From contig CBDFKF010000004.1 of NCBI GenBank assembly GCA_965248765.1, forward strand, positions 310,001 to 374,000: a stretch of 64,000 bases of DNA, read 5' to 3'. The stretch comes from CBDFKF01 sp965248765. GTDB taxonomy: Bacteria; Pseudomonadota; Alphaproteobacteria; VGEJ01. The notes beneath the pieces are model-generated. The model saw only the letters and a list, made by a program, of their open reading frames with translations. It did not search any database and had not been told where the DNA came from. Position 1 is the stretch's first letter. Each line of letters opens with the position of its first letter. A program made the position numbers and the translations under genes. Of this stretch, positions 17,584 through 26,304 are shown one piece after another.

Positions 17584-18375
17584 CTACTTATGCTTGATGC
17601 CCTTGCAGCTCTTGCGGACCGCGTCCATGCCCGCCTGCAGGGCTTGGAACAAGACCCAGATGTCGCCGGAGTAGGCGATCATGTCGGTGCCCTGGCGATA
17701 GAGCCGCGCGGCCTCGGCGGCGCTCGCCACCATGCGGAAGATCGAGCGGTTGTTGGCGAGTGCCGCGGCGTTGACCCGCTTGACCGCGTTGCGAAAGCGC
17801 GCATGGGTGAACTGGCCGGCCACGCCGAGCGAGTTCGACAGGTCGAAGTGGCCGATGCCTATGCAGTCGATGCCCGGGACCGCGGCGATCTCCTCGACGC
17901 TCTCGAGCCCCGGTACGGTCTCGATCAAGGCCATGATCGCGGTTCGCTTATTGGCATCGCGGAGCTTCTTGAGGACCGGCCCCGGCCGGTAGTCGTCGTG
18001 CGCGACCTGAAGCGCGACGCCGCGATGTCCCTTGGGCAGGTACTTCGTACAGTCGACGATGTGGCGCGCCTCGTCCGCCGATTCGACCATCGGCAGAACG
18101 ACGCCCTCCGCGCCCACGTCGAGCGCGCGGGCGATGTGGTCATAACGGCTTGAGGGCACACGGACGAAGGCCGGCAGCTCGGCCGCCTTGGCCGACTGCA
18201 ACAGCCACTTCACGCTCTCGAAGCTAAAGCCCGAGTGCTCCATGTCGACGAACACCCACTCGGCGCCGGCCGCTTTCATGATGTGGGGTATGCCGGGGCT
18301 GCCGAGCTCGAAAATACTCGTCCCGACCTTGAGCCGGCGATGTTGTGTCATCTCCCTGAGAGTGGGCGTTGCCAT
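17584..18375 (-). CDS. HpcH/HpaI-family aldolase/citrate-lyase-like enzyme
   Basis: The 263-residue class II aldolase-fold protein has VFVDMEHSGF, RVPSSRYDHIARALDVGAEG, VLPMVESADEARHIV, the metal-binding Glu in MALIETVPGLESVEEI and IDCIGIGHFDLSNSLG. It matches the 2-keto-3-deoxy-sugar-acid/HpaI aldolase group, which splits or joins pyruvate-type substrates with a divalent metal. The gene runs convergently to the amidase, with a GC-rich near-palindromic stretch (CACCCACTCCC and GGGTGTGGGTG) in the 75-bp gap that may terminate both. Confidence 0.85.
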   Translation of the reverse strand: MATPTLREMTQHRRLKVGTSIFELGSPGIPHIMKAAGAEWVFVDMEHSGFSFESVKWLLQSAKAAELPAFVRVPSSRYDHIARALDVGAEGVVLPMVESADEARHIVDCTKYLPKGHRGVALQVAHDDYRPGPVLKKLRDANKRTAIMALIETVPGLESVEEIAAVPGIDCIGIGHFDLSNSLGVAGQFTHARFRNAVKRVNAAALANNRSIFRMVASAAEAARLYRQGTDMIAYSGDIWVLFQALQAGMDAVRKSCKGIKHK

Positions 18376-18453
18376 GGGTCCTCCTTATCCTTATCCGGTG
18401 CCGCGCGTGATGACGACGGCGGGAGTGTAGCGCAGCCGCGGTCGAAAGCCGCG

Positions 18454-19419
18454 TCAGGCCGGCGGCGGCGGGCGCTCGGCGGTGCGCCGGCGCAGGGCCG
18501 GCACGATCAGGACAAGGCCGAGCGAGGCGCAGACAAAAACAAGCGCCGCCAGCTCGTGCCACAGGAGCGGATCGCCGAGCATCGCGTTCGACGCGAAGAC
18601 GCCGACGATCGGCACGGCGAGCAGGCCGATGCTGGCGAGGTGGGCCGGCGCGAGAGTCAGCACCTTGAACCAGGCCCAGATGCCAAACAGCGAAGAGCCG
18701 AACGCCGAGAAGGCGAGCGCGAGGCCGACCTCCAGGCTCACGTCCACCCGCTCCAAGACCGGCTGGGTGAGCAACGCGACGATGACGATAGGGACGGTGC
18801 CGATCAACGACTGCCAGCCCGATAGGACGATCGTCGGCATGCCCCACTGAAAGCGTTGCGTGACGACCGTGCCGGCGGCCCAGGCCACCGCACCACCAAT
18901 AATGAAGAGTGATCCGATCGGCGCAGCACCGACGCTCTCGATGTCGGGGACGATCAAGAGCGCGATGCCAACCATTCCGAGGGTGAGACCGGCTATGTGA
19001 ATGCCGGTGATTCGCACCCGCAGAAATACCGCGCTCAAGAGCATCAGCCATACGGGAAACGTAAACATGAGGATAACGGCGCGGCCTGGGTTGATCAGAT
19101 AGACGCCGTAGGCCGAAAGCATCTGCGCGCCCGTCGTCGTCAGCAAGCCGTTGAGGATGAGCGGCCACACCATACGTCGTGGTACGTTGAGCGACTGGCG
19201 TGTCACCGCGGCGATTGCCAGCATGCCGATGCTGCCGACGCCGGCGGTCACCATGCGCAACGTCCAGGGATCGACCTCAACTAGCGCGATCTTCTGGGCC
19301 GGCCAATTCAGACCCCAGATCACGGTGTTCATGGAAAGCAGCGCAAGCCCCAGCATCGGCAAGGTCGGTGCGGTGAGCGCGGCCCCCCTTCCGGTCGGCT
19401 GCATGGGCCGATGCTCCAT
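18454..19419 (-). CDS. EamA/DMT-family transporter
   Basis: The 321-residue membrane protein has about ten hydrophobic helices arranged as two EamA repeats. The first repeat includes NTVIWGLNWPAQKIAL and the second IGSLFIIGGAVAWAAGTVV, with a short charged tail (RRRTAERPPPPA). Such proteins are drug/metabolite exporters. The gene is divergent from dtd with a 145-bp gap and runs toward the aldolase gene (78 bp apart), possibly as one unit. Confidence 0.85.
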   Translation of the reverse strand: MEHRPMQPTGRGAALTAPTLPMLGLALLSMNTVIWGLNWPAQKIALVEVDPWTLRMVTAGVGSIGMLAIAAVTRQSLNVPRRMVWPLILNGLLTTTGAQMLSAYGVYLINPGRAVILMFTFPVWLMLLSAVFLRVRITGIHIAGLTLGMVGIALLIVPDIESVGAAPIGSLFIIGGAVAWAAGTVVTQRFQWGMPTIVLSGWQSLIGTVPIVIVALLTQPVLERVDVSLEVGLALAFSAFGSSLFGIWAWFKVLTLAPAHLASIGLLAVPIVGVFASNAMLGDPLLWHELAALVFVCASLGLVLIVPALRRRTAERPPPPA

Positions 19420-19563
19420 CGATCAACGGTGGGGGAAGCGGAGACCGGCGAGCCTACTCGCCGCGACGGAGTGGCTCAACCTGCCCGAGGCAGGGTCATT
19501 TCCGTTGACGCGCCAGGCCGCTCGGTGCATGTCGAGGGCGTATAGAGAAGGGGAGGGCATCGC

Positions 19564-20019
19564 ATGAAAGCGTTGTTGCAACGGGTGAGCGAGGCGAGCG
19601 TCACGGTCGGCGACGAGGTCGTCGGCGCGATCGGACCGGGGCTCCTCGTCCTGCTGGGGGTTGCTGGGGACGACGGTGAGGCGCATGTCGACTGGCTCGC
19701 CCGCAAGGTTGCGGCCTTGCGCATCTTCGAGGACGAGGCCGGCAAGATGAACCGGTCGATCGTCGATGCCGCCGGTAGCGCGCTGGTGGTCAGCCAATTT
19801 ACCCTGTGTGCCGATCTCAGCCGCGGCAACCGTCCGGGCTTCTCCTATGCCGCACCACCGGAGCTTGCCCAATCGTTTTACGCGCGGTTTTGTACGAGCC
19901 TCGGCGACAACGGTATCCCGATCGCCAATGGGCGCTTCGGTGCCGACATGGACGTCCGCCTCGTCAACGACGGGCCCGTCACGATCTGGATGGACACCAA
20001 CGAGCTGATGAAGAGCTAA
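19564..20019 (+). CDS. dtd: D-aminoacyl-tRNA deacylase
   Basis: The 151-residue protein matches DTD over its whole length. The N-terminus MKALLQRVSEASVTVGDEVV, the SQFTLCADLSRGNRPGF active-site box with the catalytic Thr, and the LVNDGPVTIWMD Gly-cisPro loop are present. The enzyme removes D-amino acids (and glycine) from mischarged tRNAs. The gene is intact and of ordinary housekeeping type. Confidence 0.95.
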   Translation: MKALLQRVSEASVTVGDEVVGAIGPGLLVLLGVAGDDGEAHVDWLARKVAALRIFEDEAGKMNRSIVDAAGSALVVSQFTLCADLSRGNRPGFSYAAPPELAQSFYARFCTSLGDNGIPIANGRFGADMDVRLVNDGPVTIWMDTNELMKS

Positions 20020-20031
20020 AGGCTCGCGTCC

Positions 20032-20991
20032 TCAGCCGATGCCGAAGGCCACACGCAGCGCCTTAGCGACGTCGGCGTGCGCGCGCCTGGCGGCATCGAT
20101 GCGCCCGCCCATTAACCAAAAACCATGGAATATGTCGGGATAGTCGCAGTGCTCAACGGCGATGCCTGCCGACCGTAGCTTGTCGATGTAGGCAAGCTCC
20201 TCATCGCGCAGCGGATCGAAGCCGACGGTCAGGACAAACGCCGGGGCTATGCCGGACACATCGTCGGCCAAAAGCGGCGATGCCGCCGGATCCTTCTTGT
20301 CGACGTCGCTGGTCATATACTGATCGATAAACCAGCGCATCACCGGCGCGGTGAGGTTGTAGCCCTCGGCGTACGTTTCGTACGACGCGGTGTCGGCCGC
20401 CATGTCGAGTGGCGGGTAGACCAAAACCTGCAGCACGAGCGAGGGACCGCCGGCGGCTTTGGCCCACTGGGCAACCACCGCGGCATTGTTGCTGCCGGTC
20501 GAATCGCCGAAGACTGCGATCCGGCCGATATCGCCACGGAGATCGGCGGCATTCGCGACGACCCATTCAGTGGCTGCCCAGCAGTCATCGATGCCCTTGG
20601 GGAACTTGTGCTCCGGCGCCTTGCGGTAGTCGACGGCGACGACAATGCAGGAGGCCTGGTTGCATAGGGTGCGGCAAAGCCGGTCGTGGCTGTTGAGACC
20701 ACCGACCACGAACCCTGAGCCATGGAAGTGCAAAAGGATCGGCAGAGGACCCCGCCAGGCATCGCCGGCATCTGGCACGCGGGGTGAATAGATGCGGAGA
20801 GGAACGGTGCCGTGGGGTCCCGGTATCCCGAGGCTCTCGACTCTTGCGACCGGCTCGCGCGGAATGTTGATCGCTTCGATGAACGAATCGAAGTCGGCGC
20901 GGAACCGCCAGATCGGCACGTCCCAGGGCGGTGCGCCACCGGCCGCCGCTGCCTCGTCGAGAAACGCCTGTGCCTGGGGATCGAGCGCCAT
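20032..20991 (-). CDS. HSL-type alpha/beta-hydrolase (esterase)
   Basis: The protein is about 319 residues from ATG 20991; a GTG four codons upstream is less likely. It is a hormone-sensitive-lipase-like esterase: oxyanion-hole motif LHFHGSGFVVGG, nucleophile Ser in FGDSTGSNNAAVVA (usually GDSAG), acid in VGFDPLRDEELAY and His in YPDIFHGFWLMGG. It hydrolyses small carboxylic esters. The 12-bp gap to the convergent dtd stop leaves no room for a separate terminator. Confidence 0.9.
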   Translation of the reverse strand: MALDPQAQAFLDEAAAAGGAPPWDVPIWRFRADFDSFIEAINIPREPVARVESLGIPGPHGTVPLRIYSPRVPDAGDAWRGPLPILLHFHGSGFVVGGLNSHDRLCRTLCNQASCIVVAVDYRKAPEHKFPKGIDDCWAATEWVVANAADLRGDIGRIAVFGDSTGSNNAAVVAQWAKAAGGPSLVLQVLVYPPLDMAADTASYETYAEGYNLTAPVMRWFIDQYMTSDVDKKDPAASPLLADDVSGIAPAFVLTVGFDPLRDEELAYIDKLRSAGIAVEHCDYPDIFHGFWLMGGRIDAARRAHADVAKALRVAFGIG

Positions 20992-21062
20992 CGTGAACCT
21001 CACCCTGAAGACGGGAAGTGCAATCTACCATACGGGGCGGCCGTCATCGGCCGACACCGCCG

Positions 21063-22484
21063 CTATTCGGTCAATGCGCGCGCAGTTTCTTGGATCGCCT
21101 GCCAGGCGCCTTCGACGTGGCGCGCCTCGGTACGCTCGGCACCGATGGCAAAGCGGATGCCGTAGGCTCCGTTGATGCGCGTTTGCGTGAGATAGAGCGC
21201 GCCGGAGTCGTTGAGGGCTTCGAGCAGCCGCTGATTGAGGGAATCGATTTCCGCGGACGCGTCGATGCCCGGCGGGCGATAGCGGAAGCACAGGAGCGCA
21301 AGCCGTGGTGCGACCAAGAGCTCGAAGTCGGCGGCCGCCGCGACGCGTGCCCCGAGCTCGCGAGCGAGCGCCACGTGCTTTTGAATGTGGGCACGTAGGC
21401 CTTCGGCGCCGTAGTGGCGGATCACGAACCAGAGCTTGAGCGCGCGGAACCGTCGACCCAACGGAATGCCCCAGTCGCGATAATCCACGACTTGATCGCG
21501 CTCGCGGGTCTTGAGGTACTCGGGCAGGATCTCGAACGTGCGCACCAGGGCTTGCACATCGCGGACGAAATAGGCGGTACAGTCGAAGTTGGTCAAAAGC
21601 CATTTGTGGGGGTTGACGACGAAGCTGTCGGCGAACTCGATGCCGTCGCTCATCCAGCGGTGCTCGGGCACCACCAGGGCGCTGCCGGCCCACGCCGCAT
21701 CGACGTGCAGCCAGATGCTGTGGTGGCGGCAGATCTCGCCGATCGGACGAAGCGCATCGAAGCCCGAGGCGCCCGTGGTTCCGACGGTGGCCATCACGCA
21801 CAAAGGCCGATGGCCCGTGGCCACATCCTCCTCGATCGCGGCAGCGAGCGCTTCGGGGCGCATCGCAAAGTGCTCGTCCACCTCGATCTTGCGCACGGCC
21901 GCGCTGCCGAGCCCGGCGATCTTGACGGCCTTCTCGACCGATGAATGGGCCTCGGTCGAGCAGTAGACCGTAAAGCGATCAGTGCCTGCGAAGCCGCGCT
22001 CGTTGATGGCGTAATCGCTGGCCACCTCGCGGGCAGTCAGCAGGGCGCAGAGGTTGGCGGAGGAGGCGGTGTCCTGAATAACCCCGTGGAACCCCTCGGG
22101 GAGCCCGAGGAGCTGGCGGAGCCAGTCCATCGTGCGAGTCTCGAGCTCGGTCGCCGCGGGTGAGGTCTGCCACAGCATGCAGATCGGTCCCATGACGGCG
22201 GTGAGCATCTCAGCCAGCACCGATGGCGGACTGGCGTTGGCCGGGAAGTACGCGAAGAAGGCCGGATGCTGCCAATGGGTCATACCGGGCAGGATGACCT
22301 TGTCAACGTCGCCGAGAATCGTGTCCATCGGCTCACCCCGCTCAGGCGGCGATGCCGGTAGCCGTTCGGCGACCTCACCCGGCGTGACACGCGCGCGGAT
22401 GGGGCGGGACTCGATTTCCGCCAAATAGTCGGCCATCCAATCGACGCAGCGGTGGGCGTGCGCGCGGAATTCCTCGGTGTCCAC
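21063..22484 (-). CDS. PLP-dependent aromatic-amino-acid-type decarboxylase
   Basis: The 473-residue group II decarboxylase fold has the N-terminal FRAHAHRCVDWMADYLAEIE, the cofactor-contacting VDAAWAGSALVVPEH, and the Schiff-base Lys294 in VVNPHKWLLTNFDC. The whole protein aligns with DOPA/tyrosine/tryptophan decarboxylases, giving an aromatic or related amine plus CO2. A substrate cannot be assigned. It lies 59 bp upstream of the esterase gene on the same strand. Confidence 0.9.
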   Translation of the reverse strand: MDTEEFRAHAHRCVDWMADYLAEIESRPIRARVTPGEVAERLPASPPERGEPMDTILGDVDKVILPGMTHWQHPAFFAYFPANASPPSVLAEMLTAVMGPICMLWQTSPAATELETRTMDWLRQLLGLPEGFHGVIQDTASSANLCALLTAREVASDYAINERGFAGTDRFTVYCSTEAHSSVEKAVKIAGLGSAAVRKIEVDEHFAMRPEALAAAIEEDVATGHRPLCVMATVGTTGASGFDALRPIGEICRHHSIWLHVDAAWAGSALVVPEHRWMSDGIEFADSFVVNPHKWLLTNFDCTAYFVRDVQALVRTFEILPEYLKTRERDQVVDYRDWGIPLGRRFRALKLWFVIRHYGAEGLRAHIQKHVALARELGARVAAAADFELLVAPRLALLCFRYRPPGIDASAEIDSLNQRLLEALNDSGALYLTQTRINGAYGIRFAIGAERTEARHVEGAWQAIQETARALTE

Positions 22485-22542
22485 GGGTCGTCTCCCGATT
22501 GGCGGCCCGTCCGCGGCGGTCGCGCCGGGCGACCGGCTAATG

Positions 22543-23262
22543 TCATTCGAGCGGTCGGTAGATCACGTAGTGGCGTGATTCGCGCTCAGCGATGAAGAGG
22601 GTCTCGTCGTTGAAGGAGTAAATCAAGCCGCCGCCCTCCACCTCGGCCGTGCAGACAACGACCGGGTCGGCGCGGGCAAGGATGTAGCCTTCAGTCCACT
22701 TCTCGGGCGTGAAGACTTTGAACCCGTCCTCGAACATCGGGTTCCACCACGTCAGCCGCTCACCGTCCACCTTGAACCGGTGGTAGTCCTCGCCGTACTC
22801 GCCGTCGCGGTAGTAGGTCGCCTCGTGGCCAACCAATGCTGCCGGGAAGGCCGCGCTGAAATCCGTGCCGGACGCGCAGATGGATTGCAGGCGGCGGACG
22901 TCGGAGAAGTAGCTCTCGAGCTGATAAGCCTTGGCGTAGGCATCAGGTGCCTCGTCGGCCTCCGGGTTGAGCTCGTAGGCGCGCCAGTAGTGCGTGACCG
23001 CCTTGCTCCTGCGTTCGATCTTGATCAGGGCCTCGGCGAAGAGGAAATGGGCGAGCGCGTTGTCGGGCTCAAGGTCGAGGGCTTTGGCCAGGAGTTCCGC
23101 CGCGACTTCGTGATCGCCGCCAGCGGAGTAGCCCTCGGCTTTCTCCATGAACAGATCGGCTGACTGCGCGCGGGTGCTGGAGGGTGTGGCAAGCGCCAAC
23201 GCGAGGCCCGCCGCTGCCACCATCACCCCACGCCGCAAGCGCCGATTGCTGCGCACTCGCAT
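22543..23262 (-). CDS. Exported TPR-repeat protein of unknown function
   Basis: The 239-residue protein has a signal peptide (RRGVMVAAAGLALALATPSS). One to two TPR-like helices follow (GDHEVAAELLAKALDLEPDN, ALAHFLFAEALIKIERRSKA). The C-terminal region is beta-rich (GERLTWWNPMFEDGFKVF and VVVCTAEVEGGGLIY) and I cannot assign it to a family. It is probably periplasmic. It lies just downstream of the decarboxylase promoter region on the same strand, 58 bp upstream of it. Confidence 0.65.
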   Translation of the reverse strand: MRVRSNRRLRRGVMVAAAGLALALATPSSTRAQSADLFMEKAEGYSAGGDHEVAAELLAKALDLEPDNALAHFLFAEALIKIERRSKAVTHYWRAYELNPEADEAPDAYAKAYQLESYFSDVRRLQSICASGTDFSAAFPAALVGHEATYYRDGEYGEDYHRFKVDGERLTWWNPMFEDGFKVFTPEKWTEGYILARADPVVVCTAEVEGGGLIYSFNDETLFIAERESRHYVIYRPLE

Positions 23263-23337
23263 CTCTGGATTCTAGCGCATTTGTCGGCCAAGCAAATGGA
23301 TCGATAATGCGGCGCCCATGTTGGTCCGCCAGTCATC

Positions 23338-23991
23338 GTGACCGCTCGCTTCCTACGCGAGCATTTCACGCGCGTCGATGAGAGCGACGATGGGCTGTTC
23401 TACACCCTGCCGCGGCTCGTCACGCATATCGATGAGGCGGCGTGCGCCGCACTTGCAGCCCACTACCATCGGCTCCTACCCGCCGCCGGCGACATTCTTG
23501 ATTTGATGTCGAGCTGGGTCTCGCATCTGCCTGAGAAGACCGCCTATCGGTCGGTGACGGGGCTCGGCATGAACCAGGCCGAACTTGACGCCAATCCGCG
23601 GCTCACGAAACGGGTGATCCACGACCTCAATCGCGAAACCCGACTGCCGTTCGCAGACGACTGTTTCGATGCCTGCACGATTGCCGTCTCCATTCAATAT
23701 CTGACGAACCCGGTGGCGGTGATGCGCGACATCGCGCGCGTCCTGCGCCCCGGGGCGCCGTGCACGGTGGTCTACTCCAACCGGTGCTTTCCCACCAAGG
23801 CGGTGGCGATTTGGCGGGCCATCGGCGATGCCGACCACGCCCAGCTGATCGGGCTCTATTTCGTGGAGGCGGGTGGGTTCGAGGCGCCCGAATTCGAGGA
23901 CCTGTCCCCGGCACCAGGGGAGAGCGATCCGCTCTATGCGGTGAGCGCGCGACGCGCGATGCCAGCTACCGAGGGCGGCGCCAGCGTTTGA
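23338..23991 (+). CDS. SAM-dependent methyltransferase-like protein
   Basis: The 217-residue protein, from a GTG at 23338, has a type 11 methyltransferase core. It contains AAGDILDLMSSWVSHLPE in place of the usual glycine-rich motif I, then LPFADDCFDACTIAVSIQYL (motif IV region) and DIARVLRPGAPCTVVYSNR. The canonical GxGxG is degenerate (DLMSSW), as in a subgroup of this fold, so SAM binding is likely but not certain. The substrate is unknown. Confidence 0.75.
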   Translation: MTARFLREHFTRVDESDDGLFYTLPRLVTHIDEAACAALAAHYHRLLPAAGDILDLMSSWVSHLPEKTAYRSVTGLGMNQAELDANPRLTKRVIHDLNRETRLPFADDCFDACTIAVSIQYLTNPVAVMRDIARVLRPGAPCTVVYSNRCFPTKAVAIWRAIGDADHAQLIGLYFVEAGGFEAPEFEDLSPAPGESDPLYAVSARRAMPATEGGASV

Positions 23992-24217
23992 CGACCTCGG
24001 CGGCGAACCGTCCCGGATCACGGCGTGGATCGGTCGTTCGTGCCGCTTCACGCACGTCTTCGCGCACCGCCTCAACCTTCGGCTTGGTGCGGCGCCACGC
24101 CTCTTGCGCGCGAGGTCGGACTTTTTGATCGAACAGTTCGCGCGCTTTCGCTTGTGCCCGCGGGTCGGACGCGGCACGGACCGCTGCATGAAGCAAGAGG
24201 CGGCGGAACATCAGCAT
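23966..24217 (-). CDS. Small basic hypothetical protein
   Basis: The 83-residue, strongly basic protein (LFDQKVRPRAQEAWRRTKPK, then VREDVREAARTTDPRRDP) is predicted to be mostly one long amphipathic helix. It overlaps the 3' end of the methyltransferase gene convergently by 26 bp. The coherent composition supports a real gene; I do not recognise a named family. Confidence 0.5.
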   Translation of the reverse strand: MLMFRRLLLHAAVRAASDPRAQAKARELFDQKVRPRAQEAWRRTKPKVEAVREDVREAARTTDPRRDPGRFAAEVVKRWRRPR

Positions 24218-24309
24218 GCCCAGATTGTGGCATAGATCGCGTCGAGCCGCGAGCCACCACGACCTCGCGGCGCCCTGGTGCGGCGGCTGCGGTGGGTCGC
24301 CTAGGGGTC

Positions 24310-24787
24310 GGCTGGCGGCGGCCCGGATCGCGCCCGCGATCGTGATTTGGTTCGGCTACGGGCTCGTCTCGAAGGTGTTGATCGTCGCGATATTCGGGAT
24401 ATTCGTGGTCGTCATCGACTCTTTGGCGGGCTTGCGCTCGGTTGAGGAGGAGAAGCTCCACCTTGCCCGGTCGATGGGGCCGGCCCTGTCTCGATCTTCC
24501 TCAAGATCCGGATCCCGACCGCATTGCCCCATATCTTTGGCGGCGTGAAGCTGGCCGCGGCGTTCTCAGTGATCGGTGCCGTGGTCGCCGAATTTATCGG
24601 CGCGGCGAGCGGCCTCGGTCGCCTGGTCGTTGTGGCGCAGACGCGCCTCGAGAACGTCACCATGCTCGCCGCGATCATCTGGCTCGCTGTTCTCGGGGCC
24701 GGTGTCTTCTTCCTCATCGAGTTCATCGAGCGGCGGGCCATTCGGTGGCACGTCTCGAGCCGGTTGGAAGAAACGCGGCTGACGTAG
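24310..24787 (+). pseudogene. NitT/TauT-type ABC permease, truncated and frameshifted
   Basis: A C-terminal permease fragment begins abruptly near 24310 (APAIVIWFGYGLVSKVLIVA, then IDSLAGLRSVEEEKLHLARS). It loses frame near 24490 and continues in another frame with HIFGGVKLAAAFSVIGAVVA and FIERRAIRWHVSSRL to a stop at 24787. The EAA-loop region spans the frameshift. The first roughly 120 residues expected of an SsuC/TauC-like permease are missing. A second, related permease gene begins 6 bp after the stop, so this was part of an operon with two permeases. Confidence 0.8.
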
Positions 24788-25058
24788 GCGAGATGTCCGG
24801 AACGGGTAAGCCCGGCGCCACCGCTGCGACGCTCGCGACTAGCGCGACGGATCGGGTCCCTTATGGCACCGCCGGCGTCGTCCTCGGTCTCGCGGCGTGG
24901 GAGATCGGGGTCCGCATTGGCGAGGTTCCACGCTACATCCTTCCGCCATTGTCCGAGGTCCTCCAGAGCGCGGTGTGTCACTAACACACGATATGTCCGG
25001 TTTATGTACCAGACGATCTGTCCGGATTTAGAAGCTCTCCAGGCTATGGAGGGTTTGG

Positions 25059-26234
25059 ATGCGCCGGACAGAGCAGTTGCAGGGACTGAGATTGATGAAG
25101 TTCGAGGAGGTTTACGGCCGCACCCATCGGGGTTGCTTGAGCCAAGCCGAGGCGGCGGAGGTTCTCGGCGTTTCAGAGCGCACCTTCCGGCGCTGGCGCG
25201 ACCGCTATGAGGCGGACGGCGCGGAAGGGCTCTACGATCGCCGTCTGGGCCGGGTCTCGGCGCGGCGCGCGGCGGTCGACGAGGTGACGGCGCTGTTGGC
25301 GCTGTTCGACACCCGCTACTGGGACTTCACCGCCAGGCACTTCCACGAGAAGCTGGTCGCGGACTATGCCTTCAAGCGCAGCTACAACTGGGTGCGGCTG
25401 AGCTTGCAGGCCCATGGGCGAAGACGGGCGGCGCCCAGGCGCGGGGCGCACCGGCGCAAGCGGCCGCGCCGCGCGCTGCCCGGCATGATGCTGCATCAAG
25501 ACGGCTCAAGCCACGCGTGGGTCCCCGATCAGTGGTGGGACCTGATCGTCACCATGGACGACACCACCAGTGAGATCTACTCGGCCTTCTTCGTCGCCGA
25601 AGAGGGCACGATGTCGAGCTTTCAGGGGGTGTCCGAGGCGATCCGGGCCAAGGGGCTGTTCTGCTCGCTCTATGCCGACCGCGCCGGCCACTACTGGCAC
25701 ACCCCTGAGGCCGGCGGCACGGTCGACAAGGACAATCCGACCCAGTTCGGCCGCGCCCTGGCCCAGCTCGGCATCGAGCTGATCCCGGCCTACTCGCCCG
25801 AGGCAAGGGGGCGCTCGGAACGCATGTTCGCCACCCTGCAGAAGCGCCTGCCCCAGGAGCTCAGGCTCGCCGGCATCACCGACATGGCCCAGGCCAACCG
25901 CTTCCTCAAGGAGCTCTACCTGCCAGGCCACAACGCCCGCTTCGTGGTGCCGCCGGAAGCCGAGGGCACCGCCTTCGTGCCCTTCGCCGGTACCCTCGAC
26001 GACATCCTCTGCGTGCAGCAGGAGCGCACCGTCTCCAACGACAACACCGTGCGCTACAAACGCCTGGTGCTGGCGATCCCGCCCGACCGCCATCGCCGCC
26101 ACTACGTCAAGGCAAGGGTCCGGGTCCACGAATACCCCGACCGCACCCTCGCCGTCTTCCATGGGCCGCGCTGCCTGGCCCGATACCAGGCCGACGGATC
26201 GCCCATCAACACAAGCCACAGACAGGCCGCGTGA
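25059..26234 (+). CDS. ISNCY/IS1202-type transposase
   Basis: The 391-residue protein has an N-terminal HTH (CLSQAEAAEVLGVSERTFRR, then WRDRYEADGAEGLYDRRLGR) and an rve-like DDE core. The first acid is in GMMLHQDGSSHAWV, with VTMDDTTSEIYSAFFVAEEG, LYADRAGHYWHTPEAGG for the second and IPAYSPEARGRSERMF for the final Glu region. The C-terminus is basic with a beta-rich tail. The gene is intact; copy 2 differs by one residue (NARFVV here, NARFAV there). Confidence 0.9.
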   Translation: MRRTEQLQGLRLMKFEEVYGRTHRGCLSQAEAAEVLGVSERTFRRWRDRYEADGAEGLYDRRLGRVSARRAAVDEVTALLALFDTRYWDFTARHFHEKLVADYAFKRSYNWVRLSLQAHGRRRAAPRRGAHRRKRPRRALPGMMLHQDGSSHAWVPDQWWDLIVTMDDTTSEIYSAFFVAEEGTMSSFQGVSEAIRAKGLFCSLYADRAGHYWHTPEAGGTVDKDNPTQFGRALAQLGIELIPAYSPEARGRSERMFATLQKRLPQELRLAGITDMAQANRFLKELYLPGHNARFVVPPEAEGTAFVPFAGTLDDILCVQQERTVSNDNTVRYKRLVLAIPPDRHRRHYVKARVRVHEYPDRTLAVFHGPRCLARYQADGSPINTSHRQAA

Positions 26235-26251
26235 TCCGCTTCGACGCGACC

Positions 26252-26304
26252 GGCCAGTGGATAAGGGGACGGCCGCTCCGCGCCCGACCCCTTATCCACT
26301 GGCC
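26252..26304. repeat. 17-bp perfect inverted repeat (hairpin) in ISNCY copy 1
   Basis: GGCCAGTGGATAAGGGG (26252-26268) and its exact reverse complement (26288-26304) enclose a 19-base GC-rich loop directly after the transposase stop. The stem is strong, but there is no T-run, so it is not a textbook intrinsic terminator. It may block read-through or act in IS biology. Copy 2 carries the same structure at 62453-62505. Confidence 0.7.
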
